From positions 8,255,063-8,319,062 of the forward strand of contig CM040755.1 in NCBI GenBank assembly GCA_022829145.1: a stretch of DNA of 64,000 nt, in the 5' to 3' direction. The position numbers and the translations under genes were made by a program. Below, in pieces: positions 1 to 12,672 of this stretch. Under the pieces are notes generated by a model, which made no database searches, had not been told where the DNA came from, and saw only the letters and a list, made by a program, of their open reading frames with translations. How positions within the stretch are numbered: the first letter of the stretch is position 1; the number at the start of each line of letters is the position of its first letter. The DNA is from Albula goreensis. Taxonomy: Eukaryota > Chordata > Actinopteri > Albuliformes > Albulidae.

Positions 1-1016
1 TTTACTTTGTGCTTTTAAATGATTCGTAACATGCTTCGTCTTGCACGAACCAGAGCTTTATGGCTGCTATCAAGGTTTCCAGTACAGCAGGCTTGGTATC
101 CTTCAAGATGCGCAGTTTGCACCTGTTAGTTGGCGTCTGGCTGGTATGATTATCTGTCGACATATATTTGGTTTGCGAACTTGTTCTGGTCGCTTACGTG
201 TTCCATTGCCTATCACTTTTCAATGTATACGTTAAATCTGTGTACTGTGCTATGTAAAACAAATCAGTTTCAGGGACAGCCGAGATACGTAATACTTTCG
301 CATGGTAGCCAGCTAAATGCCTTGTATTGAGTACTTATTTAACCCAAAGTAACCTCGAACCAGTGACTGACCTATGAAGCGTGAGAAAAATATTGGGAAT
401 GTAGCTATACGTCATTAACACAATACTTTCTGTGCAGAATCAGACAAAACATTGAAAGGTATTGTTATATACACTAGTTCTAATGTGGCAGCTGTCTTTC
501 AACGTTGTATTCTCATATCTGATGATGTGGATTACTAGATAAAGTAATCTTTAAATATCGGCAAATTTTAAAAATTGTTTTCCAATGACGCTGATGGAAT
601 TTATATATTCCGTACAGTATGTTGTCTAATAAAGGATAATAATAGATACCTGAAATTAATATTTTTATTGAAGTAACATAAAATAAAAATACACGTTACA
701 TCCGCAGTTAACCTTAAATTCTCTCTCGCACAAATTGTTCAAGAAAATCGTAAAAAATGTCAATTTGAATTTGGTGCTGTTAAATATGAATTAACAGCCA
801 TACAAAAACGGTGACTGCAGGAGTGACTTAGACTGAGATGTAGGTTAACCTTAACCAAACAAAACCATGTATCCTGTTTTAGACAGATCAAATATTTCTG
901 TGTTTGAATATATAGGTAAAGTGGTGAATTTGAGATAATACTCATTCGAAAAACCTCACTTCATCCTTAGTTTTTTTCCACCTCACAGCTCTTGCAACTC
1001 TATTGAATCACTGCCC
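1..1016. other. Non-coding upstream flank
   Basis: Unique-looking, AT-rich sequence with no open frame above about 66 codons and no convincing splice-bounded exon. If the exon at 1586-1666 is real, this is the upstream flank of that transcript. I see no clear TATA box or CpG-rich promoter core in it. Nothing else can be supported. Confidence 0.6.
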
Positions 1017-1040
1017 AAAAAAAAAAAAAAAAAAAAAAAA
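1017..1040 (+). repeat. Poly(A) run, 24 bases
   Basis: An uninterrupted run of 24 A just upstream of the exon candidate. It could be the tail of an old plus-strand retroposed fragment or a simple slippage tract. No target-site duplication is recognisable. Confidence 0.9.
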
Positions 1041-1222
1041 CAGTCTGTATGATCAGAAGACGTGAATCTAAGGTGACATTGGATCCTGCAGATCCCCAGT
1101 GGGTTTATACTTTTCTCCAGCACAGCCGATTGCGGATACACTATGGGAATGAATTAGACTTACTCCATGATTGAGCCATGCTGATCATTATGTTCTCCTC
1201 GGATTAAATAGCCTTTCTTGCG

Positions 1223-1478
1223 ATGAAGGCGGAGAAGCGATCGCAGCCTTTGCCGCCATGAGACGGAGGCCACCAGCAACTGGGACGCTGCCTCTCCCCC
1301 GCTGACCAGTCCAGGTCAGCGCCCATGGACTCGAGCTGAAGCTGAAGTAATGAACCATGGCTGACGACAAGACCGGCTGAGCCAACAGCAGGCTCTCTCT
1401 CGGTCAGATCTTTGGCATGATTGTTTATTTGGCAGAGCCATGAATTGAGAGATCTGGATGGAAGAGTCGTTGGCTTGA
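1223..1478 (+). promoter_or_regulatory. Leader segment with eight mini upstream ORFs
   Basis: Upstream of the ATG at 1586, reading directly from the sequence, there are short ATG-to-stop frames at 1223-1261, 1258-1305, 1324-1338, 1350-1364, 1357-1380, 1417-1443, 1440-1448 and 1458-1478. Two pairs overlap as stop/start arrangements: TGA inside CCATGA at 1258-1261, and ATGA at 1440-1443. If this is 5' UTR of the transcript using the donor at 1667, initiation at 1586 would have to follow leaky scanning or reinitiation. The transcription start site is not determinable from sequence, so some of these ATGs may lie outside the mRNA. Confidence 0.4.
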
Positions 1479-1585
1479 AGGACTTGGGATTGATTTCCCC
1501 TCGGTTTGGGGAAATTTTTAGATTGGATATTCTCGGTTAAGGACAGAGGAGAGAAAGGGGGGGGGGAGAATCTGACGAAGTGGAG

Positions 1586-1666
1586 ATGGAGGCCGGAGCA
1601 GAGGTGTCCCCGCATCCCCAGCAGAGGAGGCGGCCGGTGACGCATGGGCTGGAAGACCAAAAGAAG
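1586..1666 (+). CDS. Putative first coding exon, 27 codons, unidentified gene
   Basis: The ATG at 1586 has G at -3 and G at +4, which is a good vertebrate initiation context. An in-frame TAA lies upstream at 1538-1540 with no ATG between, so this would be the first in-frame start. The 27 codons begin MEAGAEVSPHPQQ, contain an RRR basic patch and end in EDQKK. They run to AAG|gtgagt at 1666/1667, a near-perfect U1 donor, and leave phase 0. Without splicing the frame stops about 15 codons later. The residues are GC-rich at third positions, unlike the surrounding DNA. I do not recognise the protein, and 27 residues are too few to assign a family. No convincing second exon is linked to it here. 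It could also be a 5' UTR exon of a gene with a downstream start. Confidence 0.45.
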
Positions 1667-4600
1667 GTGAGTGCCAAGGCTTCTTTCTTTCCCTTCACTC
1701 CTTCCCGCTGAGATAAAGGAACTTTTAATTGGTCTGTCTTAAAGGGTAGGCATTGCTAAGGAGCTCTGGGACAAAGGCTCATGACTCACACTGGCTTTAC
1801 AGAACCATGACATGTGAGCTTTGCTGAGGCAATCTCAACACAAACGTCCTCAGGCGGAAACATGAGCAGAAATTTCCAACTCCGTTGCAAGTGGTGCTGA
1901 AGGTTTGCCAGTGCGTTCTCTGTGCCTTGTTGTACTCATTAATGTGTTGGGAGGCTGCAGCTTCAGGCTTCTTTATATACCTGGTTTGATTGCGAGCTAT
2001 TGTACGCATCTGGGTTGGAGTTATCCTTTTTGGACATGTAACTGCTATTGGGATGGATAAAAAAAATAAAGTCTAGACCTTTGAGACTGAAGGCTATCCC
2101 ATTAAAACTCACATTTGAGGATAATCAAATTGGTGTTAAAGGGAGACCTTCTTTGTTCATGGGACTGTTCCCCAGCTGAAGTGCTTTTTAAACTGCCGGT
2201 TGGATCTGCAGGGATCACGCTTGCATACATAAGGGGGGCGCAGGGCATTGTATTGGTGACAATGACATTAATATGCAGGGGAGGGAGGTGGCTGCTCCAG
2301 GGGGCACACATATCCCATCTGCTCCAGCTTCTGACCAGGGACCACACGGTGGAAGGCCCCAGAGTGACCTGCGGTCGACAGCTGGGGTAGCATCAATTGG
2401 CCCACAAGGCGATGAAGCTGGCACTAACGTGAATTGTGCAGCCGTCACAGAGTTTATGAAATTCCCCATGTGTCAGTGATTAGTTCTAATGACTCCTTGG
2501 GCGTTCTGGTTCGTCCAGCCAATGCCTTTTGTGTGAGCAAAATAAATCTAAATGTTGTGTCAAATTGTGTGTCTGTGAGCCTCAGTTATGCGTTACTCTT
2601 CCCCCCACATGGCTCTTGCTTTGTTAATTTTTTTTTGTGTGTCATTTTTCAAAAAAAATTGTGGGTGGATCTGAAAATGAACTCCCCTCAAACAGTTTAA
2701 AAAGCTCAGGTGGTTCCGGCCATTTTGTAACCTTAAGCCATCCATTGGACAGGTTACGTGACAGAAATACTATGTATATTTTTTACTGTAAGAAAAATAA
2801 GTTTGATGTTCAGCTTTCGGAATGTAAAGACTTGTGTTTAGTATGAACTTTGTGGAAATACCACCGTGCTTTGCCCCACAAAATTATTAGTATCATTATC
2901 TGAAATAAATGTATCACATTCGATTTCCACCTCAGAAATCTTAATTAATGGACCCTCAATCCGAGCTATTGTTTTCTAATTTTCCGGACTAGCGAATCCT
3001 TTGGAGAACATTATGTGGCAATTGCCCCCATCAACAGCTGAAACCAGCACATTGAACAAACAAGACCATTCATGACATCCATGCAAAGAGATTGAAACAG
3101 CCATAACAGCGCAAGTGGGAAGTGGAATCCTTTCAGCATATTTTCAGAGATGTGTATGAGGACATCAATCTTGCAGCTGTAAAAAGTCAAAAAGATTTAT
3201 TTAGTTGCACTCAGTTGTAGTCTGTGTATCCTTCTAGTAGTCATTCAGTAAGGTTACATGTTGCCTCTTCTTCACAAACTGGTTCCGCTTTTCAGTTTTC
3301 AAAAACACATTCGCTGTAGCTTCAGTGTTTGAAGGAGCAATCTGTATGGGTCTTGGACTGAGAGATTTAACACTCTCTGCAGGCCCGCTTCGCAATTTCC
3401 TGCGTCAGTGTGGCAGCATTTTTCCCTCTGTAGTTTATTGGAAACCGTTGAGTGATAAAATCACTGTCGGGATTCATTGTGAACCCAATAATTCCTGGTT
3501 ATTGGAAATAGGCTTTGTATTCTAAATTACATATTATTTGGAAATTATCCTTTATCATTATTCATTAGTGAAATCCATGGCTCTTCTCAGTTAATGGGAT
3601 TAGAAATTTCATTGGTGATAGAAAGGAGTGCATTTATATCGGATTAATCAAGTTTTATGGTATGGCAGTACTGCTAAACACATTCTTTACACAAATTCTT
3701 TAGATTAAATCTACATTTGAAACTGATAAGTAAAATATGTTTCGACACATTCCAAATTCATGTTAAGATGTATTTTCGATAAGAAATATTTCTTTGATTA
3801 AAATAACGAGTCCTCTGAGTAATTCTTAGTAAGAAAAATCCTTGCATTGAGGTTTTAGCTCATGCATGACCTTTTCAACCAGGTCAAGGTACAGAACAGA
3901 AGCTGAGTGTTTGTGGCTTTCACTGCACTGATATGAGCTTGTAAAACTTGGGATAGCTAAAACTGCAGTGCATTAGGAGTGCAAGTTCCATTTCAATATG
4001 AAATACGAAGAAACCCAACATTTGCAAAACGGATTGTGTTGTACATATAAGACTTTTAAGCTGCTTATCTGTACTCAGAGATGGTAATATCCTGTCAACT
4101 CTGCAACTCTGAACTGGAAATGGTAGAACTTTTCACCCGCTATGTCTGTATGGTGTTGAACAAGGCCGTATGAATCTATTGGTGTAGATCTGTTCATTTA
4201 CAGAGGACAGTCTTGTGTGGGAACCTTCTAGGGCCATACCAATCATGAAGTTTGTGTAGCTCAACTTTGCCACATGTTAGGCTTTTATGCATGTATATTG
4301 GCATTGATTTAACCCTTAACTTGATTTAAATCTTTATTCGCAGCAGTTGTCATATAAACACCTTTTGAGTTTAGTAAGGAGCCATAAGCTCTCATGATTC
4401 ATATAGTGCTTATTTTCCTCCCGCTTTGTATTTTGTGAATGTTTTGCAGTGTGTTTTGCTGAACTGAATGATGTACACCTGTGTAATTTTAGTTGATATT
4501 ATCTGATATCCTTCAGCTTCCATGTCATCCAAATTGTTTTCGACAGCAACTTCCAAACTGATCTTTTATGGTGAAGCTGTAATGGGTATCTGGAGTGTAA

Positions 4601-7600
4601 GTGTTAGAGGTTTTTCGTTGAGGATAAAATTTTTGCTTTGTGGCAGTGGAAAATTCAGAGTTGTGCATGGAGTATAAATATGAACTATTGACCCCAGAAG
4701 TTGTGCCACATATACCACATATTTCAAAAATAAATATTGTAAGATCCTAACATTTGAATGATTATTGAGAAAGTAGTTGGGTTGTGGCTTCAGTCCTGCT
4801 GGTCAAAACTTGTATCAGGTACACTTTCAAGCTTTTTGGCTTTTTATGTTGCCTCTAAAACACCATGGCTTTTTGAGTGGAAGTTGTGTTTCTTGAAGAA
4901 ACTGAAAACTGAGCCACATCACCTGCTCTCTGAGGTGATGTTAAAACAAGAGTTTGGTTTATTCTGGGTCTGTTAAAGCAGTGGCTTTATTATTTATTTT
5001 TCCACAAGGAAAAGAATTATGCTCTGATTCTCAGAATCTTTTCAAACATAGCCTATTTTAACTTTTGACATCCAGTGTGTACCTCGGAACACTGTTACAC
5101 TGATTTTTGCAACTGATTTCTTAAATCAGTTGCTTTTTTATTTTGGCCTGCAATTTGCCCTCACCTTACGTTCAACTGGAGATGATTTACTACCTAAACC
5201 AATTTTCACCCCAGGAAAACTGGATGATACTGACTTTGGGCCACCTGTATTGTGCAACTGCTGAATGTAACCTAATTCCTCATTATTTTCTTTGTTTGAG
5301 TGTGGTTATGAAGATGGCAGAGTGCCATCAATCAAACACAGGTGTCAGGAGTGTTCAAATAATGGCTTGCTTTATCAATGGTCACTCATCTCTGTGAATT
5401 TCGGGGCTTCAGGTTATTTTTCAGAAATGGCCTGATTGTAATTGAAAATTGAAAACCAGTCCACAGTTCCCCATTAAAATCTGCACGAATCAACAAATGG
5501 ATTTTTCTGTTAGCTAAGCTCAAATAGTCAAACCAGTGGTAAGGGAAGCGGACAGGTATTCAAAACCAGTAGTCATGTTGGAATAACCTCGACTGTGGTT
5601 GCATTGCAGTGTTTTGCGCTAATGGTTTGGGAAAATATGTGCTTAGAAGTAATGAATTGACCTCAGATTGTAGGTCTTGTCCTGCGTCTCGTTCTATCAT
5701 GGGCCAAGGACGATATTCCAGAAGTGGAGAGCAAATTCAGCTGCCATATTTCATTCAGTGTGTGGGATTGAGTGGAACCAATCTTTCCTTTTTCCTAGCA
5801 TGTGGTTGGGGTCATTGCGGCTCCTTTCATTCTCGGGCTGTAAATTTAGACTGAGCATCTGTGCTAGACGGCCCTTTCACGGCCGAACGTGCTGAACACA
5901 GTTTAAGGCCTTGTCATTCAAATTACAAGCAAACAGAGCTTCTAAATTGAACGGCACTCTCACTCACATTAGCAGGAGTCGCATCTTAGGCCAGTCTTAT
6001 TGATGCGGTGTCTGACCGGACTACAGATGCGACACATTTGCATCCCAGCCAGTCCTGTCCCTTCTAAGGTCACCGATGGAGCGCCTTATTGCTGACATTC
6101 ACAAAATGATGTCATCACCATCTTTATTTTGTGCCCCCACACTGTACTGTTGGCCAGTTTCCCAGATAGGGCGAATGTTGCAAGTTGTCAATGACAACAG
6201 TGATTGATTAGCCACTCCGCAAGCTCCAGCTGCAGGTATTTAAAGCTAATTGAGCATAGCAATCTGAGTGGCAGTAATGGTAGTAATGACATATTAGGCA
6301 GCCATCTTTTTTGATTATTTTGGATTTTGGATCTTGTTATACTATCTAAACATTTGTGCCCCGTACCGTCTGAAGCATGGTGTATCAAAAGGTTCATGTT
6401 TGTCTGCTAGCTCATCTAGCATCGCTTGTGAAGGAACAGGTAATTCCTAGCAGTCCCCTCCCCTTCCCCCAGTCTGATTTATCTGAGCTGTAAAAATCAA
6501 CACAAATCTAGTGGATCATTGATTTATTCATGATTTGATCTCATGCTACTAGCGCAGTGTCACTGTGTTAGCTGCACTATTTCCGAAGAAAAAAAGCAGG
6601 CAAAAAAGGAGATAAGCAGTTGAATTCTCATTTAGAATCAGACAGGACATGACTGTGTACTTGCTCATTAGTAAACTTATCAGCAGGCGTGATTACTCAT
6701 AGTCAAAATTGTGCTCTGAGAGACTGAAAAAATTAAAATGCAAAAAAACTGAACCATAAAAAATTGTATTGTATATTGTTTTTGCATTAGTATTCACTCT
6801 GCAATTCATGTCAATTTTTTTTCTATTTTTACATTGAGTTCTTTCTTTCACTTGAGGGGGATATGAAATGTTAAATTTATGATTTCAAATTTGTCTTTGG
6901 AAATAAAAAAACATTTCCTGTTACATTCCCTCTGTAGTGGGCAGTAAATTTTGAGTTATGGGGTTTTTTTTTTCAATTTCATTACTGATTTCTTATAATA
7001 GCAGTAAGGTTTTTTATAACCTCTGAGTCACAACAGTTTCTAATGTAACCTGCAAGGCATGGGAATCCAATTCCTGGTTATATAAGTCTGTAGGGCACTT
7101 AGCTAGGATGTGAACCTTGCTGGAACTGGTGCAGAGGTAGGAATTGGTGCCAGAGGGATGAACGTGTCATTTACAGGTGAGTGCTGTCTGTGAATCTGTG
7201 CAGGTGAGTCTTTACTCTTTGGGTCATTTTATGTAAAAATGGAACAAGAAATATTTTTAAATTAGCATTTTTATTTAAGTTTATCCATATACTGGGGTCA
7301 CTGTAAGACATTCTTATTGATACATAAACACAGCCATATTCATAATTGTGTGCTCCGAGCAATGACAAATGAGCAACAGTTAGATCTGAAATATATATGT
7401 CCAGTAATTGTGCGGTTCTTAAAAATTTTGCATTCTGTATTGAATTTATAGATGTGGAAAGTCACAGTTGCGTCTCATGAGATTTTGAAATGTGGTATGC
7501 AACGGAGTATTTTGCCTCCTATTGATCTCAATCTCAGGATTGCAGGTGAAAGCAGGGTTATTTCCCCAGTGGCAACTTGAGGTACCAAAACACTTGAGGC

Positions 7601-10013
7601 TGAATATCAGAGAGATCCCACCACCATCCAGTGGAGTTTGACATGCCCCTTCCACTTAAAATGCTCTCTTCTTGTGGCACATAGTGATGTTTCGAATGAA
7701 GATATTTGCAATATGCTTAGATGAAAGTTGTTGTCTTTTAATGAATAAGTGATAGGGATAATATGTTAACTTTAATAGATATGGATTATTTATCAGTAAA
7801 ACCTTTCAAGAAAAGGCAATTTTATGAAACACAAAACTTCCTCCAAAGGACTCGTCAATGCCCTGAACTTCAGGAACGCCTAATTTTTGTTCCATTTTCC
7901 TTGGAATGTCCCTCCTACAGGCCAACTGTTAAGAATTGAAATGCCCTTGCCTTAGTGATACTGTATCTTATCCACGGAAATGATTAACTGAGGTCTACCC
8001 TGGAGCTATGAAAAGATACTAGCACTGTTATCCACTGTATCCATTGTGTAGAGGGGAGGTAGTCTGGACATGTGTTTTCCCACATCGCTGTCACTGCTCC
8101 AGTGTATACATGTGTACTATTTTTATGTATGCCTTAGAACAGGCCTGTTAAAATATAGTATTCAGGCAATCACAATCAGCAAGGTTAAAGGCAGGCAGGC
8201 ACAGTTTACAGCAATTCAAGCATGTGTTGTTTGTTCCTTGCCCTGAAGGAAACAAAAATCTACTTAGCGAGGAGATGATGTGGAATTACACTCATATGGG
8301 AGAAGAGGGACTTTTCTTCTTTTCTTTATTTTTCTGTTTTACCCTTTTGGAAAACAACAACTGGATGAATTCATTGTCGTGGAATTACTGATATGGTCTT
8401 TATTGTGTCTGTTTAAAAATGCATCCATCATAGTAAATCCATTCTGTTTCTTCACTGTTATTTGAAAAACGAATCATTTGATGTGATTATGGAACCTGAC
8501 TTTGTAAAATAGGTACAAGCCACTATAGACTATTCCTGGTCAATATTTATCACCTCAAGTAATGTAAAAACAGTTCTACCTCTTTGAAGAAAAGGTACAA
8601 TGACTGGGCTTGCATGAAATGTTGATAGATTTAATAGAATTATCTATTGAATAGAAGAAGTCTGCCATATAATTTGATTTTCATGAGCTTTTCCCATAAT
8701 GCAATATGCTGGAAATGAATCAGTGTCATCAAATGATTTTCTGTCTTTTGTGCACAGGTACATTTCAGTTTATAGCGTGGTGGCAAGGATGAGGATTTGA
8801 GCTGTAGGGTGGGGTGTGAACTGGACAGGCCAAGGAACTGTTGTATTCTGGGATAGCTCAGCATGTCCCAGCTCTGACGCAGAGAGCAAAGGTGTGATGC
8901 GGGGACAAAACTCCCACTCATTGCCCAGGAGAACAATAGGGACTGTAGGACACCTAATTCTTTCAGCACATACACAGGTGTTTAGCACTATGCTTGAATT
9001 TTTTCTTCTCCTGTAGACAGCTGGGGTTCTGGATTATTGACCATAGGGTTAACCGTTAAAATCACTGCAGGGACCCTCTCTTGCGGCATCCTTGGGCAAT
9101 GTACAGTACATTAAATATTAAATGCATCAAAAAGCCCGGCTCTGTGAACTGGATCAAGAAAATGGCAGTTATCATTTACGCACATTGAATGCATTATGAA
9201 TAAAGGTCCAATCAAAGCAAATACAGGGATATGTCAATCGATGGTATCAATATGAAGGACTATTTTTTTGTGAAGTCATATTATGCTCACGGGGCACTCT
9301 TACCGCACTGATGATGTAGTGGAGGGGAAGACATTTTGCTTAACAGGTTCTTCTCCTGTGTGCTTTGATGGAGTCTAAGTTTATGCCATTCTGTGAAAGC
9401 ATAGCCTATTTTTCAGTCCGTAAATCTGACCACTGTATATCCCTCCAAATTATTTAACTGACTTGAACATGCTAATTTAATGTTCAAGATATTTTAGTCA
9501 TGATTAGAAGTGAAGAAATACAGTATTTGAATAGCTATATTTGATATGAAGGACCATTCTAGTCAAAATGTCATTCACATTGAATTGCCTTAATCTAATC
9601 TAATTTAGTAGCTATAGCACAGTGTAATAATAATTAACATGCAGACTTCACCCACCTCAGGGGAGTGATGGTCTTGACTGGGATTTTGCATTCGGCTAAG
9701 ATGTTCTGTAGCCCTTTTCTGTTTCTACAGATGAAAGTGCCAATGGTAGATCGAGATTAATTTACTCTTCCACATTAATGAAACTTGATACTTGTCGATA
9801 CAAGTTGAAAAAAAAATTGCCCAAACTATGACCTTAGAAGATGAATTCATGTGGAATATTGCTTTAAATGCCCCGTCTTTCACCAGGAGAGATGCCAGGG
9901 CCAGTAATGAGGCAGTGTAGAGGATGTGACTCCCTAGCAAGGGTGAAATGGTTAGAGCTATCGCCTGTGGCCAAGCTAATGTGCGCTTGTCTCTCACGCT
10001 CTGTGTTCTGCAG
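1667..10013. other. Long non-coding stretch (putative intron 1, proximal part)
   Basis: AT-rich sequence, with no frame over about 111 codons and no credible coding exon. It holds a perfect 25-bp hairpin (5109-5133), scattered TAAT/ATTA-rich segments, and short A or T runs. No microsatellite longer than about 20 bp and no recognisable mobile element is visible. Confidence 0.55.
5109..5139 (+). other. Perfect 11-bp hairpin followed by a T run
   Basis: The arms GCAACTGATTT (5109-5119) and AAATCAGTTGC (5123-5133) are exact reverse complements separated by CTT, and TTTTTT follows at 5134-5139. On the plus strand this is stem-loop plus oligo-T, the shape of an RNA polymerase III stop or other terminator. 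No pol III promoter boxes are evident upstream. It may be a chance palindrome or a remnant of a MITE. Confidence 0.5.
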
Positions 10014-10106
10014 AAGGATATGGATAATTTGAACAGGAAAAACTCCCCTTGAAGAACATTCGCAACAGCCTGAATGTTCTCTGAATACGCTGCTCTTGTG
10101 CTTAAG
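10014..10106 (+). other. Exon-like block with a strong 3' splice site
   Basis: A pyrimidine-rich tract ends in TTCTGCAG at 10006-10013, a very good acceptor. A possible but weak donor follows, AAG|GTCTGT, at 10106/10107. Joined to the phase-0 exon at 1666 it would add KDMDNLNRKNSP and then a TGA at 10050-10052, so it would behave as a terminal or 'poison' exon. There is no independent evidence of transcription. Confidence 0.18.
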
Positions 10107-11136
10107 GTCTGTCATTCATCCGCATGTAATTCAGGCACACGCATACCAAGAGAGATCACAAAATGTACACGCTCATTATAGTCACGCCGTGCATTCTAGT
10201 TTTTCCAGGTTAAAGGTTAGGCTAATTGTATTATATATGTTACAGGGCTGCTAACAATGGGGTCAGCTTTACCAATTGGAAAACAAGATCCTCTTTGGAT
10301 CGCTGTCATTTTCAAGGGAAAAGTGCTTGTCTAAGCACAAAGAGGGGCCTTGTCCTGACTTAAGCTCAAGGGCGTTGGTGTAATGTAATCTCCGTTAGCA
10401 GGTCCCTGAGATGGGAAGTGGGGGGAGGTCTGTGGGGGAGCCGGTACTGAGACCTTCTCACACTTGTGCACCAGTTGACCCGACACACTGACAGCACAGA
10501 CCAGTGCACCTGCAAGCGTGAAATATGCCATCACTTGTACGATTGACATTCATAGGTGCCCTGGTGTTGTAAATTAATTTAATCGACGATCATGGCCGGA
10601 CGTCCACATAGGCGTAAACCTCTCGGCCCAGTCACTGGACCCAGTTATTGAGCGAGTATCTGTGTGTTTGTTCACAGCTGACTCTGAGAGGGTTAGTAAT
10701 GGTGATCTCCTGTTGGTCTTGTTCAGCGCAGTAATGAATGGGTATGAATCAATACTCTGGATGACCGAAATGCACTAGTGATCAAATATTTATTCAGGTG
10801 GGGGAACTGCAGCTGCAGTCGAGTCTGTGGTGTTTTTGTGTTGGTACAGTCAGCCTTCTGCAGTTTTAAAAGATAAAAACCTTTTAATTAAAAATAAATC
10901 CTCAAAGGTGAGCGCACCGTGGCCCTCCTGCTTAAGAACGTAACATTTGCACTGCTTAAACTGATGCCATAATTATTTTCATCAAGGACCTACCAAGGAG
11001 TAATCATTTCCTTTATTAAAAAGGTACATCTCATTTTCTGCAAATTGCTTTCTAAGACGGTAATTACATAAAGTGCATGTGTATAAAATTAAAAAATCAA
11101 TGCTTGTTTTTTTTCCCTCATTTACAAAATGCACAC

Positions 11137-11150
11137 ATCTCCATGACAAC
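11137..11150 (-). promoter_or_regulatory. RFX X-box-like motif
   Basis: ATCTCCATGACAAC; its reverse complement GTTGTCATGGAGAT matches the two-half-site X-box bound by RFX factors (GTTGCCATGGCAAC type) with few differences. It lies in a GC-balanced non-repetitive block at 11.1-11.3 kb. Binding is inference. Confidence 0.4.
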
Positions 11151-12188
11151 CAAGGCTGGGACATGCGGGGTGGCCAGGACACAGGCCGCTATCAATAATA
11201 CCGTTATTTCTAACATATGCATGTGTGCATTATTTTGCATACATCCATTGTTATTCTTTAATATTTGCATGTGGATTGAGAATGATCCTTCAGTGACATT
11301 CATAGTGGATAAATATATTAATACTGGATGTTTGATGAAAGGCCCCACAGTAGCACTTGAAATGAAATTAAAAAATGTTTGTGTTGGCAGGGAAACCCAT
11401 TTCCTTTGTTTTGAAAGATATTGTCTTTCATTAAAAAAGACTGAAGTTCCATTATTTGATTGAAACAACTTGAGATATCCGCTCTGTTTTTATAAACCAA
11501 ATGTAAGGACAGAAGTGCATTAGCTGTAATTGAATCAGATGGTATGCTATCCTGTCAAGCTTATATAACGGTTCATCATAATTGAATGTAAAAACATGCT
11601 AATATATTTGCCTTTCAGAGCTCTCCGCCTTCTCTTTGTAAACATCAGTGAGACGATTATCCTGCAATTATGCAGTATCGTTTGAAGAGGCAGCACTGGA
11701 TCAGACCAGCGCGTTTATCAGTTCAGGCAGGGAGGAAGAATGGGATCCGCACTATCGGACATCCGCGGCTTATCTGCCCAACCTGCTGTAGCGGTGGGTT
11801 AATTCATTACATTTAATACATTTCACTTTCACTTAGTTTCGTCGCACATGTAGGCATCGCGGGCATCCTTGCACTTCAGGCTTCTCGGCGAGACCAGCAA
11901 AAGCCCATGGTAGAGGGTCTTTTATTTACCCCCTCCACCAAAAGCCCTCTGAAACCAATTTGATTATGAAACGATAGGGTCTGTGATTCCCAGCATTCAG
12001 TGAAGCAGTTGGCCGAGCTGTGGGAGGAGATAAGGGCTCAGCCGGGAATTGGGGAGGAGTAAGGGTTAGAGGGTCTGGGCTAATGATGTGCCTCTTATAG
12101 CTTGGCTTGTATCTTTTTGGAAGGTCTAGACTGGTTTCAAACAAGGTACCTGACACACTAAGTGTAGGCCTGCTGTAGACCCTTCTTT

Positions 12189-12223
12189 GAAGAAGAAGAA
12201 GAAGAAGAAGAAGAAGAAAAAAA
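12189..12223 (+). repeat. (GAA)n microsatellite running into poly(A)
   Basis: About ten GAA/AAG trinucleotide units followed by an A run. It is a purine-only strand. No coding context is apparent. Confidence 0.9.
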
Positions 12224-12654
12224 GCCTCGAGCCTCAAACAGACAGACCGTTTGATTTGACATGGAGATCCTCTCTGCCATCTTCTCCACTTTGTGTGAAA
12301 TGGCTGTGGGTCATATTCTCCAGTATGGCAGGCTCCCTGTCAGAGAGCCAGAGGAAAATGGGTGCCCCCAAAAGTTGAAGCTACACTCAGGCACCACCTG
12401 CTGGGGAGGGAACTGGAGCCTGGTGCTGGAGCTGAAGCCAGAGCTGGCTGGAGGTCACCTTCAAGCTCTGCTCACCAGCCTCTCCAGCTGAGCGTCTTTC
12501 CGTAGGAGAGCCCTCCCTCTCTGGGGCTTTGAGAGCGCTCCTCCCTCCCCCTCTCCATGTCGAACGTTTCTACGGACCGTTGGAACTCTCAGTTTTCATC
12601 TGTGCCTGACTCCTCTACTTGCTGCCTAATTTAGTCGCCTGAAGCTCCCTCTCA

Positions 12655-12672
12655 CCCCCCCCCCCCCCCCCC
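12655..12672 (+). repeat. Poly(C) run, 18 bases
   Basis: An uninterrupted run of 18 C. The complementary poly(G) strand can form four-stranded structures. Slippage-prone, so its length may be a sequencing artefact. Confidence 0.9.

Noticed and set aside
1316-1660. 114-codon minus-strand frame opposite the exon candidate
   Set aside because: Antisense shadow of the leader and exon; no splice signals or start context on that strand.
9943-9975. tRNA-like A-box 'tggttagagc'
   Set aside because: No matching B-box at the right distance and no cloverleaf can be drawn.
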